Assembly (NCBI RefSeq): GCF_017313105.1
Contig: NZ_JAFLND010000001.1
Span: 1,554,508 to 1,618,507, forward strand
Length of the DNA: 64,000 nucleotides
From: [Muricauda] lutisoli (nom. illeg.)
GTDB taxonomy: Bacteria; Bacteroidota; Bacteroidia; Flavobacteriales; Flavobacteriaceae
Direction of reading: 5' to 3'
The notes beneath the pieces are model-generated. The model ran no database searches. It had not been told where the DNA came from and was given only the letters and a program-made list of their open reading frames with translations. Of this stretch, positions 26,833 to 35,946 are shown piece by piece. Position 1 is the stretch's first letter. The number at the start of each line of letters is the position of its first letter. A program made the position numbers and the translations under genes.

Positions 26833-28581
26833 ATGTTCAAAATAAAAACTTACACAATAGTCATCCTTGGCATTTTCATTTCAACTCTTATTGGATCCTC
26901 TAAGGCTTTCTCCCAATCGAAAAAAAACAGTATTCAAAATCCGATTGAATACTTCAATAAAAGAACGGAAGCTTTAAGTTTAGTTAAAAACAAAAAATGG
27001 CAAGAGGCGATTCCTGTTTTGGAAAGTCTTACGCTACAATATTCAAATGACGCTGATCTATTTTATGTATTGGGACTGTCCTATTATGAGACCGGACAGT
27101 TTAAAAATGCAATTATCGAATTAAAAAAAACGCTTGAATCCGGAGGTACCATATTAACGGATATTCCGACGGGGTCGGCACCTTCAAATGATATCATGAT
27201 CAAAATTGCGAAAGCCTATGCTGAAGATGGAGATAAAGAGAATGCCTTATTATGGTTGCAAAAAGGATTTGCATCCCGTTATGACGAAAAACCATTCTTA
27301 AAGGGAGATCCTGCTTTCAAGTCCTTCAACGAGAATCAAGAATTTCAACAAATCTTTGGCTATCGAAGTCAATTAGGTTTGAGAAGAGGAGAATCGTGGG
27401 TTAGTGATATAGATTATTTAGAGGAGCGAATACTGGAATTGCACTACACCCCATTTCACTCCATGTCCAAAACTGATTTTGACAAAAAAATATTGGGATT
27501 AAAATCAGAAATAGACTCATTATCAGATGAGCAAATCGTTGTGGAGCTAATGAAAATATTTGGGGGGCTTGGCAATGGCCACAATTTAATTATACCAACA
27601 TCCCCCAACAAAGGCGCCTTAAGGAAACTTCCTGTTCAGTTCTATCAGTTTAATGATGGACTATTTATCGTTGGTGCGGAGAAAGGCTTTGAAAAATGGA
27701 TTGGTTATGAAGTGGAATCGATTGGAAACACTACTGCTGAAGATGCCCTGCAAAAAACAAATGCCGTAAATGCCAGGGATAACGATATGCAAACACTTTG
27801 GTTGGGTCCATATTATTTAGGGCTACCGTATGTGTTACAAGGGTTGGGGATTATTGGGAACACCAATCAAGTCACCATTGCTTTGAAAGATAGCAACGAT
27901 AAGTCACAAAAGGTAATAATGAATCCAGTTTCTTGGAATTTTTCCGGCTTCCCAAAAATGCCAAAACTAAGAGACAGGGAACAACCATTATTCTTGTCGA
28001 AAATAGAAGACCCATATTGGTTTAAATTGATTCCAGAAAACAAAAGCATCTATGTTCAGTTTAATGCCGTTACACAGAAAGAAACACAGTCTTTAGAAGC
28101 TTTTACTATCGAATTGCGTAGTCAGGCATCTAAAAACGACATACAACATTTAATTTTGGATTTGAGACATAATCACGGAGGAAATGGTTCTATATTACCA
28201 CCTATGCTAAAAACCATTATCAATTTTGAACTTATGAATCCAGGTGGAAATGTCTTTGTGTTAATGGGACGTGAAACTTTTTCCGCTGCGCAAAACTTAC
28301 TAACCGATATTACAAAATACACCAATGCAATTCTTGTTGGTGAACCCAGCGGTTCAAAACCAAATCACATAGGGGAAGCAGGATGGTTTAAGTTGCCATA
28401 CTCAGGGTTAATGGGACTTATTTCCACTCAATTCCATCAAACATCAAAAGCAGAGGACAATCGTAAATGGATTGCGCCCCATATTCCGGTAAACCTATCA
28501 TCAACCGATTATTTTAATGGAAACGACACGGCTTTGCATATAGTAATGGAAGTGATACAAACTACGGAAAACAGAAAATAA
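26833..28581 (+). CDS. TPR and S41-peptidase-like secreted protein
   Basis: A 582-residue protein with an N-terminal signal peptide (residues 1-27), tetratricopeptide-type helices (WQEAIPVLESLTLQYSNDADL, LGLSYYETGQFKNAIIELKK), and a C-terminal S41 (tail-specific protease-like) fold: LILDLRHNHGGNG, then GRETFSAAQNLLTDI with candidate nucleophile S484, then LVGEPSGSKPNHIGE. The order and motifs fit S41 peptidases of Bacteroidota; whether it is active is unknown because a PDZ domain and the general-base lysine are not evident by eye. Confidence 0.85.
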   Translation: MFKIKTYTIVILGIFISTLIGSSKAFSQSKKNSIQNPIEYFNKRTEALSLVKNKKWQEAIPVLESLTLQYSNDADLFYVLGLSYYETGQFKNAIIELKKTLESGGTILTDIPTGSAPSNDIMIKIAKAYAEDGDKENALLWLQKGFASRYDEKPFLKGDPAFKSFNENQEFQQIFGYRSQLGLRRGESWVSDIDYLEERILELHYTPFHSMSKTDFDKKILGLKSEIDSLSDEQIVVELMKIFGGLGNGHNLIIPTSPNKGALRKLPVQFYQFNDGLFIVGAEKGFEKWIGYEVESIGNTTAEDALQKTNAVNARDNDMQTLWLGPYYLGLPYVLQGLGIIGNTNQVTIALKDSNDKSQKVIMNPVSWNFSGFPKMPKLRDREQPLFLSKIEDPYWFKLIPENKSIYVQFNAVTQKETQSLEAFTIELRSQASKNDIQHLILDLRHNHGGNGSILPPMLKTIINFELMNPGGNVFVLMGRETFSAAQNLLTDITKYTNAILVGEPSGSKPNHIGEAGWFKLPYSGLMGLISTQFHQTSKAEDNRKWIAPHIPVNLSSTDYFNGNDTALHIVMEVIQTTENRK

Positions 28582-28653
28582 AGTTGGGCATAACAGTTTC
28601 CATAAAACCATAGCACCCTTGAGGATGCTGCACTTCATATACTAATTACAACC

Positions 28654-28672
28654 AAAGTTCAAATAAACGATT
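28654..28672 (+). repeat. copy of TTCAAATAAACGA intergenic motif
   Basis: AAAGTTCAAATAAACGATT, the reference copy, between the TPR-S41 and DUF6090 genes. Nearly identical copies occur at 32640 and 39898. Confidence 0.5.
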
Positions 28673-28759
28673 GTAAACCAATACACTAAATCTTTTTCTC
28701 CGGTTTAATGGGACATCCTAATTGCTCAAAAACCCTATCTTTAAGGAAACCAGCCTCTA

Positions 28760-29548
28760 ATGATACAATTCTTTAGAAAAATCCGTCAAAATCTACTTTC
28801 AGAGCGCAAAACTGGAAAATATCTTAAGTATGCCATCGGTGAGATTGTTCTGGTTGTTATTGGCATTTTAATTGCACTTCAAATCAACAATTGGAATGAA
28901 GATAAAAAAGATTTGCAACGTGCACACCGTGTATTAACCAATCTAAGTGAAGAGATCAGACAGGATTCAACTTATTTTGAGAACGTATACAATGCTGAGA
29001 AGGACATTTTTCTACATGGGGCTGAGCAATTGTTCAAATTACACTCGAACGAACTAAATTCTACAGAAATCGATTCTATTGGTACCTCTTTTAGGTTAGC
29101 ATGCTTTACGCCCGCTATTAAGTCCTTGAACAATGCATATAATGAGCTAATGGCCTCAAACCTATTATCTCATTTGAATTCAGAAAGTTTAAAATATAAT
29201 TTAAAGGAGTATTACAGTCAAATTGACTTTTTGATAAGTTATTCTGAACAATCGCACCAATTAAGCAATGACTTAATTTATGAATTAGCTCAATATTATG
29301 AGGTGGTTCCGGTTAAGCTTGGAAGCGCTAGAGAAATATCGAAATTCTCAGGTGCTGCAGAAAGTGATTTTACTACAAAGTATGATCTGGAACCTTTTAG
29401 GAACAACAGAAGTTTAAACCCTAAGTTATATGATATGATTGATATTCATAAAGATAGATTGGGTGGGTTGGAAATCTTACGGGAATTATCGATAAAAATT
29501 CAAGAAGGTATTCTACTTGAATTGAAAAAGAGACAAAAAACACAATAG
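28760..29548 (+). CDS. DUF6090 family membrane-anchored protein
   Basis: A 262-residue protein with the DUF6090 signature at the N-terminus: FFRKIRQNLLSERKTGKYL, then a transmembrane helix IGEIVLVVIGILIALQINNW, and a soluble, mainly helical C-terminal region. The family is widespread in Flavobacteriaceae and of unknown function. The 40 bp before the start (TATCTTTAAGGAAACCAGC and onward) recur before a decayed paralogue at 30955, so this leader belongs to the gene unit. Confidence 0.9.
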   Translation: MIQFFRKIRQNLLSERKTGKYLKYAIGEIVLVVIGILIALQINNWNEDKKDLQRAHRVLTNLSEEIRQDSTYFENVYNAEKDIFLHGAEQLFKLHSNELNSTEIDSIGTSFRLACFTPAIKSLNNAYNELMASNLLSHLNSESLKYNLKEYYSQIDFLISYSEQSHQLSNDLIYELAQYYEVVPVKLGSAREISKFSGAAESDFTTKYDLEPFRNNRSLNPKLYDMIDIHKDRLGGLEILRELSIKIQEGILLELKKRQKTQ

Positions 29549-29853
29549 CATTACTGCATGTTTAAATGATATGATAACTGGGAATGACCAAAATCCGAAA
29601 CAATCCAGTTAATTGAAGATGAGGAAACTGAACGTTTTACAAATCACTTATAGCCCATTTTAAAGTGGAGTCATCCTTCCACTGGTGAGATACAGAATCG
29701 ATAGATTTTGTGTAGCCTTCCATAAAAAGGAATAAATCTTGCATTTTAAATCAGCCTTGCACCATCATAATAATTTATCGCAATGATGACGAAGATCATT
29801 TGATTTTGATTAGTTGTGACCTAGATTAGGTAAACGATAAATTATGCGGAAAA
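29549..29853. other. intergenic region before universal stress gene
   Basis: About 305 bp with several stops in all frames. No gene, repeat or clear terminator is visible. The last 60 bases (AT-rich, with TTGATTTTGATTAG) probably hold the promoter of the universal stress protein gene. Confidence 0.3.
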
Positions 29854-30738
29854 ATGGAAACTATAGTATATGCCACCGATTATTCAAAGCGTTCCGTTGC
29901 TGCCCTAAAGTTCGCCCTGGAAATTTCCAAAGCTTTGGCAATGCGCTTGGTATTGACCCACGTTTATGAATTACCGGCCGTGTTGGGCACCGAATTAATT
30001 GAGGTCTTCCCCAATTTATCCAAAGACTCCCTAAACCATGAACATAAAAAACTGAAAGAGTTTTATGAACTACATATTGGTGGTTCCGTTAATGAAAACA
30101 TGATTCGATTTGAGCCTATCGAACACACTTCGATTACCAACGGAATCATAACAAAAATACATGAACACCGAGCCTTTATGGTTTTTGTGGGAACAAGAGG
30201 CGAAAGCAAGCTTCGAGACGTTGTTATGGGAGGCACTGCAATAGGCCTTTTGGAAAATTCGCCCTGCCCTGTTTGGACAGTTCCCGAAGACTCCATATTC
30301 ACTTCACTGGATTCAATTGTTTACGCCACCGATTTTGAGAAAGAAGACATCAATGCCATTCATGCCTTAGCAGAATTGGCCAAGATTTTTAAGGCAAAAA
30401 TAAAAGTTGTGCACATTTCAAACGATAAGGACAAAGGCGATGATTCCAGAATAGAATGGTTCAAAGGGCTCCTTAGCGAAAAAGTACTATATGAGCATAT
30501 AGATTATGACCGGATTCTCTCCAATAACATTTGTGATCGGTTGACTACCTATATCAAAGAAACAAATGCAGATGTGCTGGTCATGCTGAAACGAAACAAC
30601 AAAAAGGGATTAAGAGGATGGTTGCATACCGATTTGGTAAAAAAAATGCAATCTTATGAATGTGTTCCACTGTTGATGCTGAACCAAAAAATGGAACCAA
30701 TGCGAAGCATGAAAAAGTCCATGATGTCCGGCTTATGA
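29854..30738 (+). CDS. tandem universal stress protein (UspA)
   Basis: A 294-residue cytoplasmic protein made of two Usp domains. The first opens with IVYATDYSKRSVAALKFALE and contains an ATP-binding-like loop GTRGESKLRDVVMGG before CPVWTVP. The second opens with IVYATDFEKEDINAIHALAE but lacks the glycine loop (MLKRNNKKGLRGWLHTDLV), so probably only one half binds nucleotide. Usp proteins respond to starvation and redox stress; the exact role is not evident. Confidence 0.92.
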   Translation: METIVYATDYSKRSVAALKFALEISKALAMRLVLTHVYELPAVLGTELIEVFPNLSKDSLNHEHKKLKEFYELHIGGSVNENMIRFEPIEHTSITNGIITKIHEHRAFMVFVGTRGESKLRDVVMGGTAIGLLENSPCPVWTVPEDSIFTSLDSIVYATDFEKEDINAIHALAELAKIFKAKIKVVHISNDKDKGDDSRIEWFKGLLSEKVLYEHIDYDRILSNNICDRLTTYIKETNADVLVMLKRNNKKGLRGWLHTDLVKKMQSYECVPLLMLNQKMEPMRSMKKSMMSGL

Positions 30739-31083
30739 TTAAAAACATCATTAAGGGTTATACAATCCGTGGGACATCAATCCTGAATTTCCAAAAAAGT
30801 ACATTGCCAAATTTGCTGGACCATATGTAAATTGGTTCAGTTCAAGTAGACCTGATTTAATTATTAGAGCGATCACTTCATCATAACTTTTCGAATTGTT
30901 CAAAAGGCTATCCTAATTCCATAAAAATCATATCTTTAGAGAAACCAGCTTCTGATGATCAAGTTCCTTCAGAAAATCCCCTAAGACTATCAGTTTGGTA
31001 AGTACTTGTAAAACTTTATTGAGAAGTAAAAATCGGGGAAGCCGAAAACCGATCAGAGTAGGCAGCATATAACAATCAAAATC
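30739..31083. other. relic-bearing intergenic region
   Basis: This 345-bp gap holds two traces of former coding sequence. First, 30753-30885 reads for about 43 codons as a protein tail (PWDINPEFPKKYIAKFAG ... RPDLIIRAITSS, stop) without a start, of no recognised family. Second, from 30955 comes a decayed copy of a DUF6090 start, listed separately. A weak copy of the TTCAAATAAAC motif lies at 30839-30851. Confidence 0.4.
30915..31040 (+). pseudogene. decayed DUF6090 paralogue, 5' fragment
   Basis: The sequence from about 30915 (TATCTTTAGAGAAACCAGC, then TCTGATGATCAAGTTCC) matches the leader and start of the DUF6090 gene at 28760. Read from ATG 30955 it gives MIKFLQKI before an in-frame TAA; after a frameshift, GKYL and IEK of the family N-terminus can still be recognised. 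Only the leader and the first 25 or so codons remain. It is a relic of a second DUF6090 gene. Confidence 0.6.
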
Positions 31084-31491
31084 ATGACAACCGAAAAAAA
31101 CATTCAAGTAATTGACGCTTTGTACAATGCCTTTTCAACGGGCGATATGCCAACTGTACTGGGTTTAATGCATCCTGAAATCGAATGGAACGAAGCCGAA
31201 AGTAATTCCCTTGCCAGCGGCAATCCCTATATCGGTCCAGATGCGGTTTTAGAAGGCGTATTTTCAGTTCTCGGAGCTAATCATGAATACTTTGGGTTAC
31301 AAGATGTAAAAATCCACGGCATGGATGATAATATGGTTTTGGCTACTTTACGATATGATGCCAAAGTCAAAGCAACAGGAAAAACTTACAATGCACAAGC
31401 CGCACATCTCTGGACGCTTGATCATGAAGGGAAAATTACTGCTTTTCAACAATTTGTGGATACTAAGAAGTTGGCAGACTCTGAAAAGTAA
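31084..31491 (+). CDS. SnoaL/NTF2-like protein
   Basis: A 135-residue single-domain protein of the NTF2-like/SnoaL superfamily: IQVIDALYNAFSTGDMPTVL, then MHPEIEWNEAES and GPDAVLEGVFSVLG, and a final strand AAHLWTLDHEGKITAFQQFVD. These cone-shaped domains serve as isomerases, cyclases or binding proteins; no substrate can be assigned. It stands alone, downstream of the relic region. Confidence 0.88.
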   Translation: MTTEKNIQVIDALYNAFSTGDMPTVLGLMHPEIEWNEAESNSLASGNPYIGPDAVLEGVFSVLGANHEYFGLQDVKIHGMDDNMVLATLRYDAKVKATGKTYNAQAAHLWTLDHEGKITAFQQFVDTKKLADSEK

Positions 31492-31724
31492 TCCCAATGA
31501 AAAACGATCGGATATATCGATGTTATTCCAAACGGGCTGTGTTCAGTCACATTTTACATACATAGTAACGATTGGCAGTAGGCTGAAAAATAACGAAGCG
31601 CAACAATGCTTTTTAAGTAACTGCTTCTTCTCTCCCACTTTGGAAATCCCACAGGAACTTCCAACTTGATACCTAGTTATATAAAACCAAGCAACTGTTC
31701 ACATGGCCAAGACCCTCACAAAAC

Positions 31725-32447
31725 TCAAACAAACCAGGTCCTGTACCATTGAAATGTCATAAATATTATTCCTTGGGATATCATGTTGGTGAGGGTAATG
31801 ATCAATATAATTTTTAAAATGCTCCAGAACGACTTCGTCTGATAAAATTGAAGGATCGCCAGCATATACCATATACTGATCAACAAACCAATTATTGTAC
31901 CTAGAGTTGTGAGTAATGAGGGAAGAATCATAAACAAGGCCAAGGCCAAAATATAGTAGAGCATGGTTTGTCCACTCAAATAAGCAGTAAAAGTCAGGTT
32001 TTCGACATAATTGGTTTCACGATCTTTAAAAAATAACCAGATAAGGAAACCATGAATAGGCCACATTAGAAGTATGAATACATTAAAATACCTAAAAGCA
32101 AATTGTAAAAGTTCCTTGTCATCCGATTCTATTTTAGAATAATCCAGGGCTATAATCTCAAACTGTGCAATGAAATATAGTGCAATAGCCACCGTGATCA
32201 GCAAATAGTTGAACGGATTAAAATAACTCTTGCACCGACCTGAAATATATTCCCGAGCCACCTTACCCGGTCTGTAAGCCAGATGCTTTATCAAGTGAAG
32301 TATTCCTTGGTCTGTATTGGTGAAAGAAATCCACAGGTCCTTAAACAATTGTTTGAAGTTTAAACGGCCCAAGCCCATTTTCTGGCCACAATACGGACAA
32401 TATGAATACGTTTCCTCAACACTATTATTGCAATTTTTACATTTCAT
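31725..32447 (-). CDS. DUF3667 membrane protein with zinc ribbon
   Basis: A 240-residue protein. The N-terminus has a zinc-ribbon CKNCNNSVEETYSYCPYCGQ, followed by the DUF3667 block (FTNTDQGILHLIKHLAYRPG, then YISGRCKSYFNPFNYLLI) and four or five transmembrane helices. DUF3667 is common in Bacteroidota and uncharacterised; it may act in membrane stress or protein handling. It converges with the SnoaL-like gene across 233 bp, where nothing else is seen, and is divergent to the next Crp gene. Confidence 0.9.
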   Translation of the reverse strand: MKCKNCNNSVEETYSYCPYCGQKMGLGRLNFKQLFKDLWISFTNTDQGILHLIKHLAYRPGKVAREYISGRCKSYFNPFNYLLITVAIALYFIAQFEIIALDYSKIESDDKELLQFAFRYFNVFILLMWPIHGFLIWLFFKDRETNYVENLTFTAYLSGQTMLYYILALALFMILPSLLTTLGTIIGLLISIWYMLAILQFYQTKSFWSILKIILIITLTNMISQGIIFMTFQWYRTWFV

Positions 32448-32639
32448 CCTGTCATATCATGAGGTTATTTCAGAGGTCGTTTTTGTGTCATAACCCTAAG
32501 ATATGAAATGTCTCACTTCCAAGCTTTTAGGTAAAGCAAAGAATTATATGGAAAAGCCTGTGGATTATCCTACTATTCATTTACTTTTAGCTAAATTAGT
32601 TACTATAGCAATGCAGGAAAGCATACAAACACCGTCACA

Positions 32640-32656
32640 AAAGTTCAAATAAACAA
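32640..32656 (+). repeat. copy of TTCAAATAAACGA intergenic motif
   Basis: AAAGTTCAAATAAACAA, two bases before the TTG start of the Crp gene. It matches the 28654 copy at the first 15 positions. Confidence 0.45.
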
Positions 32657-32658
32657 CC

Positions 32659-33252
32659 TTGGAACCGAAGCACTCACATCAACTGATCATTGACAATGTA
32701 AGCCGATTCATTGACTTGACCGAGCTTGAAAAACGGAAATATATTTCTTTGCTCACCGAAGTGAAAGTAAAAAAGAAGGAATTTTTAATGCAAGCCGGTG
32801 AAATAGCCAAGTATGAATATTTTATCACGGAAGGTTGTTTGAAAGTCTACACATTGGATGAGGATGGGGCACCCCATATCTCGATGTTTGCCGTGGAGGA
32901 TTATTGGACAGGGGACATGGCCAGTTTTATGAGAAAAGAACCATCGCATTATTTTATCAAGGCTACGGAGGATTCAGAGCTGTTGGGCATTTCGAGGGCC
33001 AACTACAACCTACTTTTTCAGGAGATACCCAAATTCGAACGTTTTTATCGTATCCTGTATCAAAAATCGCTCATAAGCTACATCAGGCGTTCCAATCATG
33101 GTATATCCCTTACGGCAGAAGAACGTTACATCGAATTCAAAAGGAAATATCCTAACATTGTCAATAGAATTACCCAGAAAGATTTGGCAGCCTACATTGG
33201 CATTACCCCGGAATTCATGAGTAAAATCATCTCCAAAGTCAATAGAATGTAA
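32659..33252 (+). CDS. Crp/Fnr-family transcriptional regulator, TTG start
   Basis: A 197-residue regulator with a cNMP-binding-like domain (GEIAKYEYFITEGCLKVYTL, FAVEDYWTGDMASF) and a C-terminal winged helix (TQKDLAAYIGITPEFMSKII). No ATG precedes the conserved N-terminal helix in frame, so TTG at 32659 is the only sensible start. It is similar in layout to the Crp protein at 24113. Its last 50 or so codons are duplicated as a relic at 35634-35782. Confidence 0.85.
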   Translation: MEPKHSHQLIIDNVSRFIDLTELEKRKYISLLTEVKVKKKEFLMQAGEIAKYEYFITEGCLKVYTLDEDGAPHISMFAVEDYWTGDMASFMRKEPSHYFIKATEDSELLGISRANYNLLFQEIPKFERFYRILYQKSLISYIRRSNHGISLTAEERYIEFKRKYPNIVNRITQKDLAAYIGITPEFMSKIISKVNRM

Positions 33253-33417
33253 AAGTCTTAAACTACTTCATTTTTTTTCGTGTCTCCCCATTGGAATTTT
33301 GGGGCATGGAAAAAATAGTAATCATCATTTCGGTATTTATTCTTAGGGTTGCGAACAACTTAAATGCGCAATTTACACAACTTGAACTCTTTTCTGGTTT
33401 TGATAAAAGAGACTTCA
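33101..33417 (+). repeat. left copy of direct duplication around DUF5916 gene
   Basis: This segment covers the Crp 3' end, the spacer and the first 37 codons of the next gene. It is repeated with moderate divergence at 35634-35946. Shared landmarks include TTTGGC-GCCTACATTGGC, AAAAGTCTTAAACTACTTC, and GCGAACAACTT before the signal-peptide cleavage region. Confidence 0.75.
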
Positions 33418-35633
33418 GTAACTTTAAATGTACAATTACAGTACTATTTTTAGTCTGCTCAATAAACAGTGGAGCACAAGAAAAGGAAACAGATAATTTT
33501 CCACCTCCTGAAAATCCAAAGGAAATTGTGGCCATTAAAACTACGGGGGTTATAACCATTGATGGCAAGTTGAATGAAGCAGATTGGGAAAATGCGCCAA
33601 TTACATCCGAATTTTTTAAAATTGAACCTGTACAATCCAAAAGTTTCAAGTACAGGACAGAAGTAAGGATCCTGTATGACGATAAAAACCTATATATCGG
33701 TGCGTTTTGTAAAGATTCTTTGGGAGTTAAAGGGATTCGGGTTCAAGATTTAAGGCGTGATTTTTCTTATACGGAGAACGACATTTTCGGTATCCAAATT
33801 GATGCCCAAAATACCAAACAATATGCAGTATCATTTCAAACTACCCCTTACGGCAATCAACGAGATCTGCAAAGTTTCAACGATGCCTATGTGGATGCTG
33901 ATTGGAACGCTCTTTGGACGGTGAGAACAAAACGTACTGAACAAGGGTATTATGCCGAATTTGCTATACCTTTTAAGTCTTTAAGGTATGATGAACCAGA
34001 AAAAGGAGAGCCCGTAAATTGGGGGGTTACATTTTCTCGATTAGCGCGGAGGGATTACGAGTTGACGGTCTTCCCCAACATCCCTCAAGCGTTCTCTCAA
34101 TTTAGAATGACCTATGCAGCTAAACTTACAGGATTGGAAGTACCCCCTCCTTCAGCAAACTTACGTATTGAACCTTATACGTTATATGAATTTGACGAAT
34201 CCACGAATGGCACGCATGTGGTCGATTCACAAAATAATGTAAAAGTTGGTGGCGATGTAAAATGGGTAGTTTCACCAAATACAGTGGTCGATTTAACCAT
34301 CAATACTGATTTTGCCCAAGCTGATGTGGACAGAGCCGTAAATAATTTAGAACGGTTCAATATTTTTTTCCCGGAACGCAGACAGTTTTTTCTTGAAAAT
34401 TCAGGGATTTGGGCAGGTGTCTCAGATTATGATGTCATTCCTTTTTTCAGTAGGCGAATAGGTCTGGACGGAGGCTTTGATGCCACACCAGCTCCTATTG
34501 ATGTTGGAGCACGTTTTACCAATAGGGATGAAAACAAAACTTTAGCAGGATTATATGTCCATCAAGGGGATACTGAGGAATCGGCTGCTGCCAACTTTGG
34601 AGTGTTTCGTTATCTTCAAAACTATGGCAATGAAAATAATATAGGTTTGATGGTGACACACCGTTTAGATGAAAAAAAACCCTCACTATCTTTAAATGAA
34701 AGTAACAACACGACAGTTACCATAGATGGTCTTATACGACCAAAAAATGAGTGGACGGTATCATATCTTGCATCCGCATCCAAAGACGAAGCTACCGACA
34801 CATGGGGTTATGCCGGCACATTTTCTGCAGTATATAACACCAATAAAATGTTTTGGCGCTGGAAATCCAATTTTGTAAGTAGTGATTACAACCCAGCGAT
34901 GGGCTTTGTTTACCAAAACAATGTCATAAAACACAATCTAAGCAATTATGTTATATTACGCCCCAAGGCCATGCCATGGGTGCGTCGTTGGGAGTCAGGC
35001 TTTTTTGCAAATTATTATCATGACTTCAAAGACCCAAAGAAATTTCAACAGGCCAGCGTTTACCTATTTCCCTTTTACGTCTTTTTCAAGGACAATAGCT
35101 TTTTGGAATATGCCATAACCCCGACCTGGCAGAATATCAACTTTGATTTTGCACCATTAGGGCTTTCCATTGCTCAAGATCGATACTTTTACACGAGACA
35201 ATTTATCAACTATAATTCCGATAGATCTAAAAAATTGTCCCTATCTGGAAAGTTTGAATGGGGCAAGTTCTACAATGGGAAAAGGCAATCCATAACAGTG
35301 GGAACTCGATTCGCCCCAATTCCACATTTTTCCCTTTCGTTGGATTATGAACATAATAATCTACAAAATATAGGGATTGAGGATAAAATGTTAAAAACCG
35401 ATTTATATACAGGTAGTCTAAGATTAGCACTAAATCCCAGAGTTCAATTATCGACTTTTTATCAATACAATTCCTTTACGGATCAAGGAAGATGGAACGC
35501 TCGATTCAGTTGGGAATACAGACCAAACTCCTTCATTTATTTGGTCTATAACAACACGCGGGACACCACCTTTGATCCAGTACAGGGCAATAGGCAATTT
35601 ATCGGAAAGATAACCCTTCTAAAGCAGTTTTAG
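33306..35633 (+). CDS. DUF5916 protein with borrowed N-terminus (chimera)
   Basis: A 775-residue secreted protein. After the signal region comes a CBM9-like carbohydrate-binding domain (TIDGKLNEADWENAPITSEF) and then the long DUF5916 beta-barrel-like region (DFAQADVDRAVNNLERFNIF, FPERRQFFLENSGIW), ending in KITLLKQF. Such proteins are envelope proteins of unknown function. Oddly, residues 1-37 (MEKIVIIISVFILRVANNLN and onward) are homologous to the start of the barrel gene at 35838, and a second signal-like core (ITVLFLVCSINSGAQ) follows at about residues 41-57, with no ATG of its own. The gene thus seems to have lost its start and been fused to a neighbour's. Confidence 0.88.
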   Translation: MEKIVIIISVFILRVANNLNAQFTQLELFSGFDKRDFSNFKCTITVLFLVCSINSGAQEKETDNFPPPENPKEIVAIKTTGVITIDGKLNEADWENAPITSEFFKIEPVQSKSFKYRTEVRILYDDKNLYIGAFCKDSLGVKGIRVQDLRRDFSYTENDIFGIQIDAQNTKQYAVSFQTTPYGNQRDLQSFNDAYVDADWNALWTVRTKRTEQGYYAEFAIPFKSLRYDEPEKGEPVNWGVTFSRLARRDYELTVFPNIPQAFSQFRMTYAAKLTGLEVPPPSANLRIEPYTLYEFDESTNGTHVVDSQNNVKVGGDVKWVVSPNTVVDLTINTDFAQADVDRAVNNLERFNIFFPERRQFFLENSGIWAGVSDYDVIPFFSRRIGLDGGFDATPAPIDVGARFTNRDENKTLAGLYVHQGDTEESAAANFGVFRYLQNYGNENNIGLMVTHRLDEKKPSLSLNESNNTTVTIDGLIRPKNEWTVSYLASASKDEATDTWGYAGTFSAVYNTNKMFWRWKSNFVSSDYNPAMGFVYQNNVIKHNLSNYVILRPKAMPWVRRWESGFFANYYHDFKDPKKFQQASVYLFPFYVFFKDNSFLEYAITPTWQNINFDFAPLGLSIAQDRYFYTRQFINYNSDRSKKLSLSGKFEWGKFYNGKRQSITVGTRFAPIPHFSLSLDYEHNNLQNIGIEDKMLKTDLYTGSLRLALNPRVQLSTFYQYNSFTDQGRWNARFSWEYRPNSFIYLVYNNTRDTTFDPVQGNRQFIGKITLLKQF

Positions 35634-35782
35634 GATTTCCTTTTTAGCAGAAGTAAACCCGTTTACAGCCTTCAATAAAAGTACCCTAATAATATCTAGA
35701 ATCACTCAAAAGATTTGGCTGGCTACATTGGCATTACCCCCGGAATTCATGAATAAGATCATCTCCAAAGTCAATCGAAGGT
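35634..35782 (+). pseudogene. relic of a Crp-family C-terminus
   Basis: The right copy of the duplication includes the last 50 or so codons of a Crp gene (the DLAAYIGITPEFMSKI helix region), here disrupted: an extra C within the ACCCCC run shifts the frame, and substitutions disturb the region further upstream. No N-terminal part is present. It marks a former second Crp gene directly before the barrel gene. Confidence 0.6.
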
Positions 35783-35946
35783 AAAAGTCTTAAACTACTT
35801 CATTTTTTTTCATGTGTCCCTATCGGAATTTTGGAGCATGGAAAAAGTAGTAATCATTTCAGTATTTATTCTTGGGGTTGCGAACAACTTGAATGCGCAA
35901 TTCACGCAAGTTGAACTCTTTACAGGGTTGGATAAGACGGACTTCA
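35634..35946 (+). repeat. right copy of direct duplication around DUF5916 gene
   Basis: Second copy of the 33101-33417 segment, starting right after the DUF5916 stop codon and reaching residue 36 of the barrel gene. It is diverged from the left copy by scattered substitutions and small indels, so the event is not recent. Confidence 0.75.

Noticed and set aside
25795..28600. Possible integron attC-like sites (GTTGGGT near 25797, GTTGGGC near 28588) around accessory genes
   Set aside because: Single core-like strings only; no matching partner boxes or long imperfect palindromes, and no integrase in the window.
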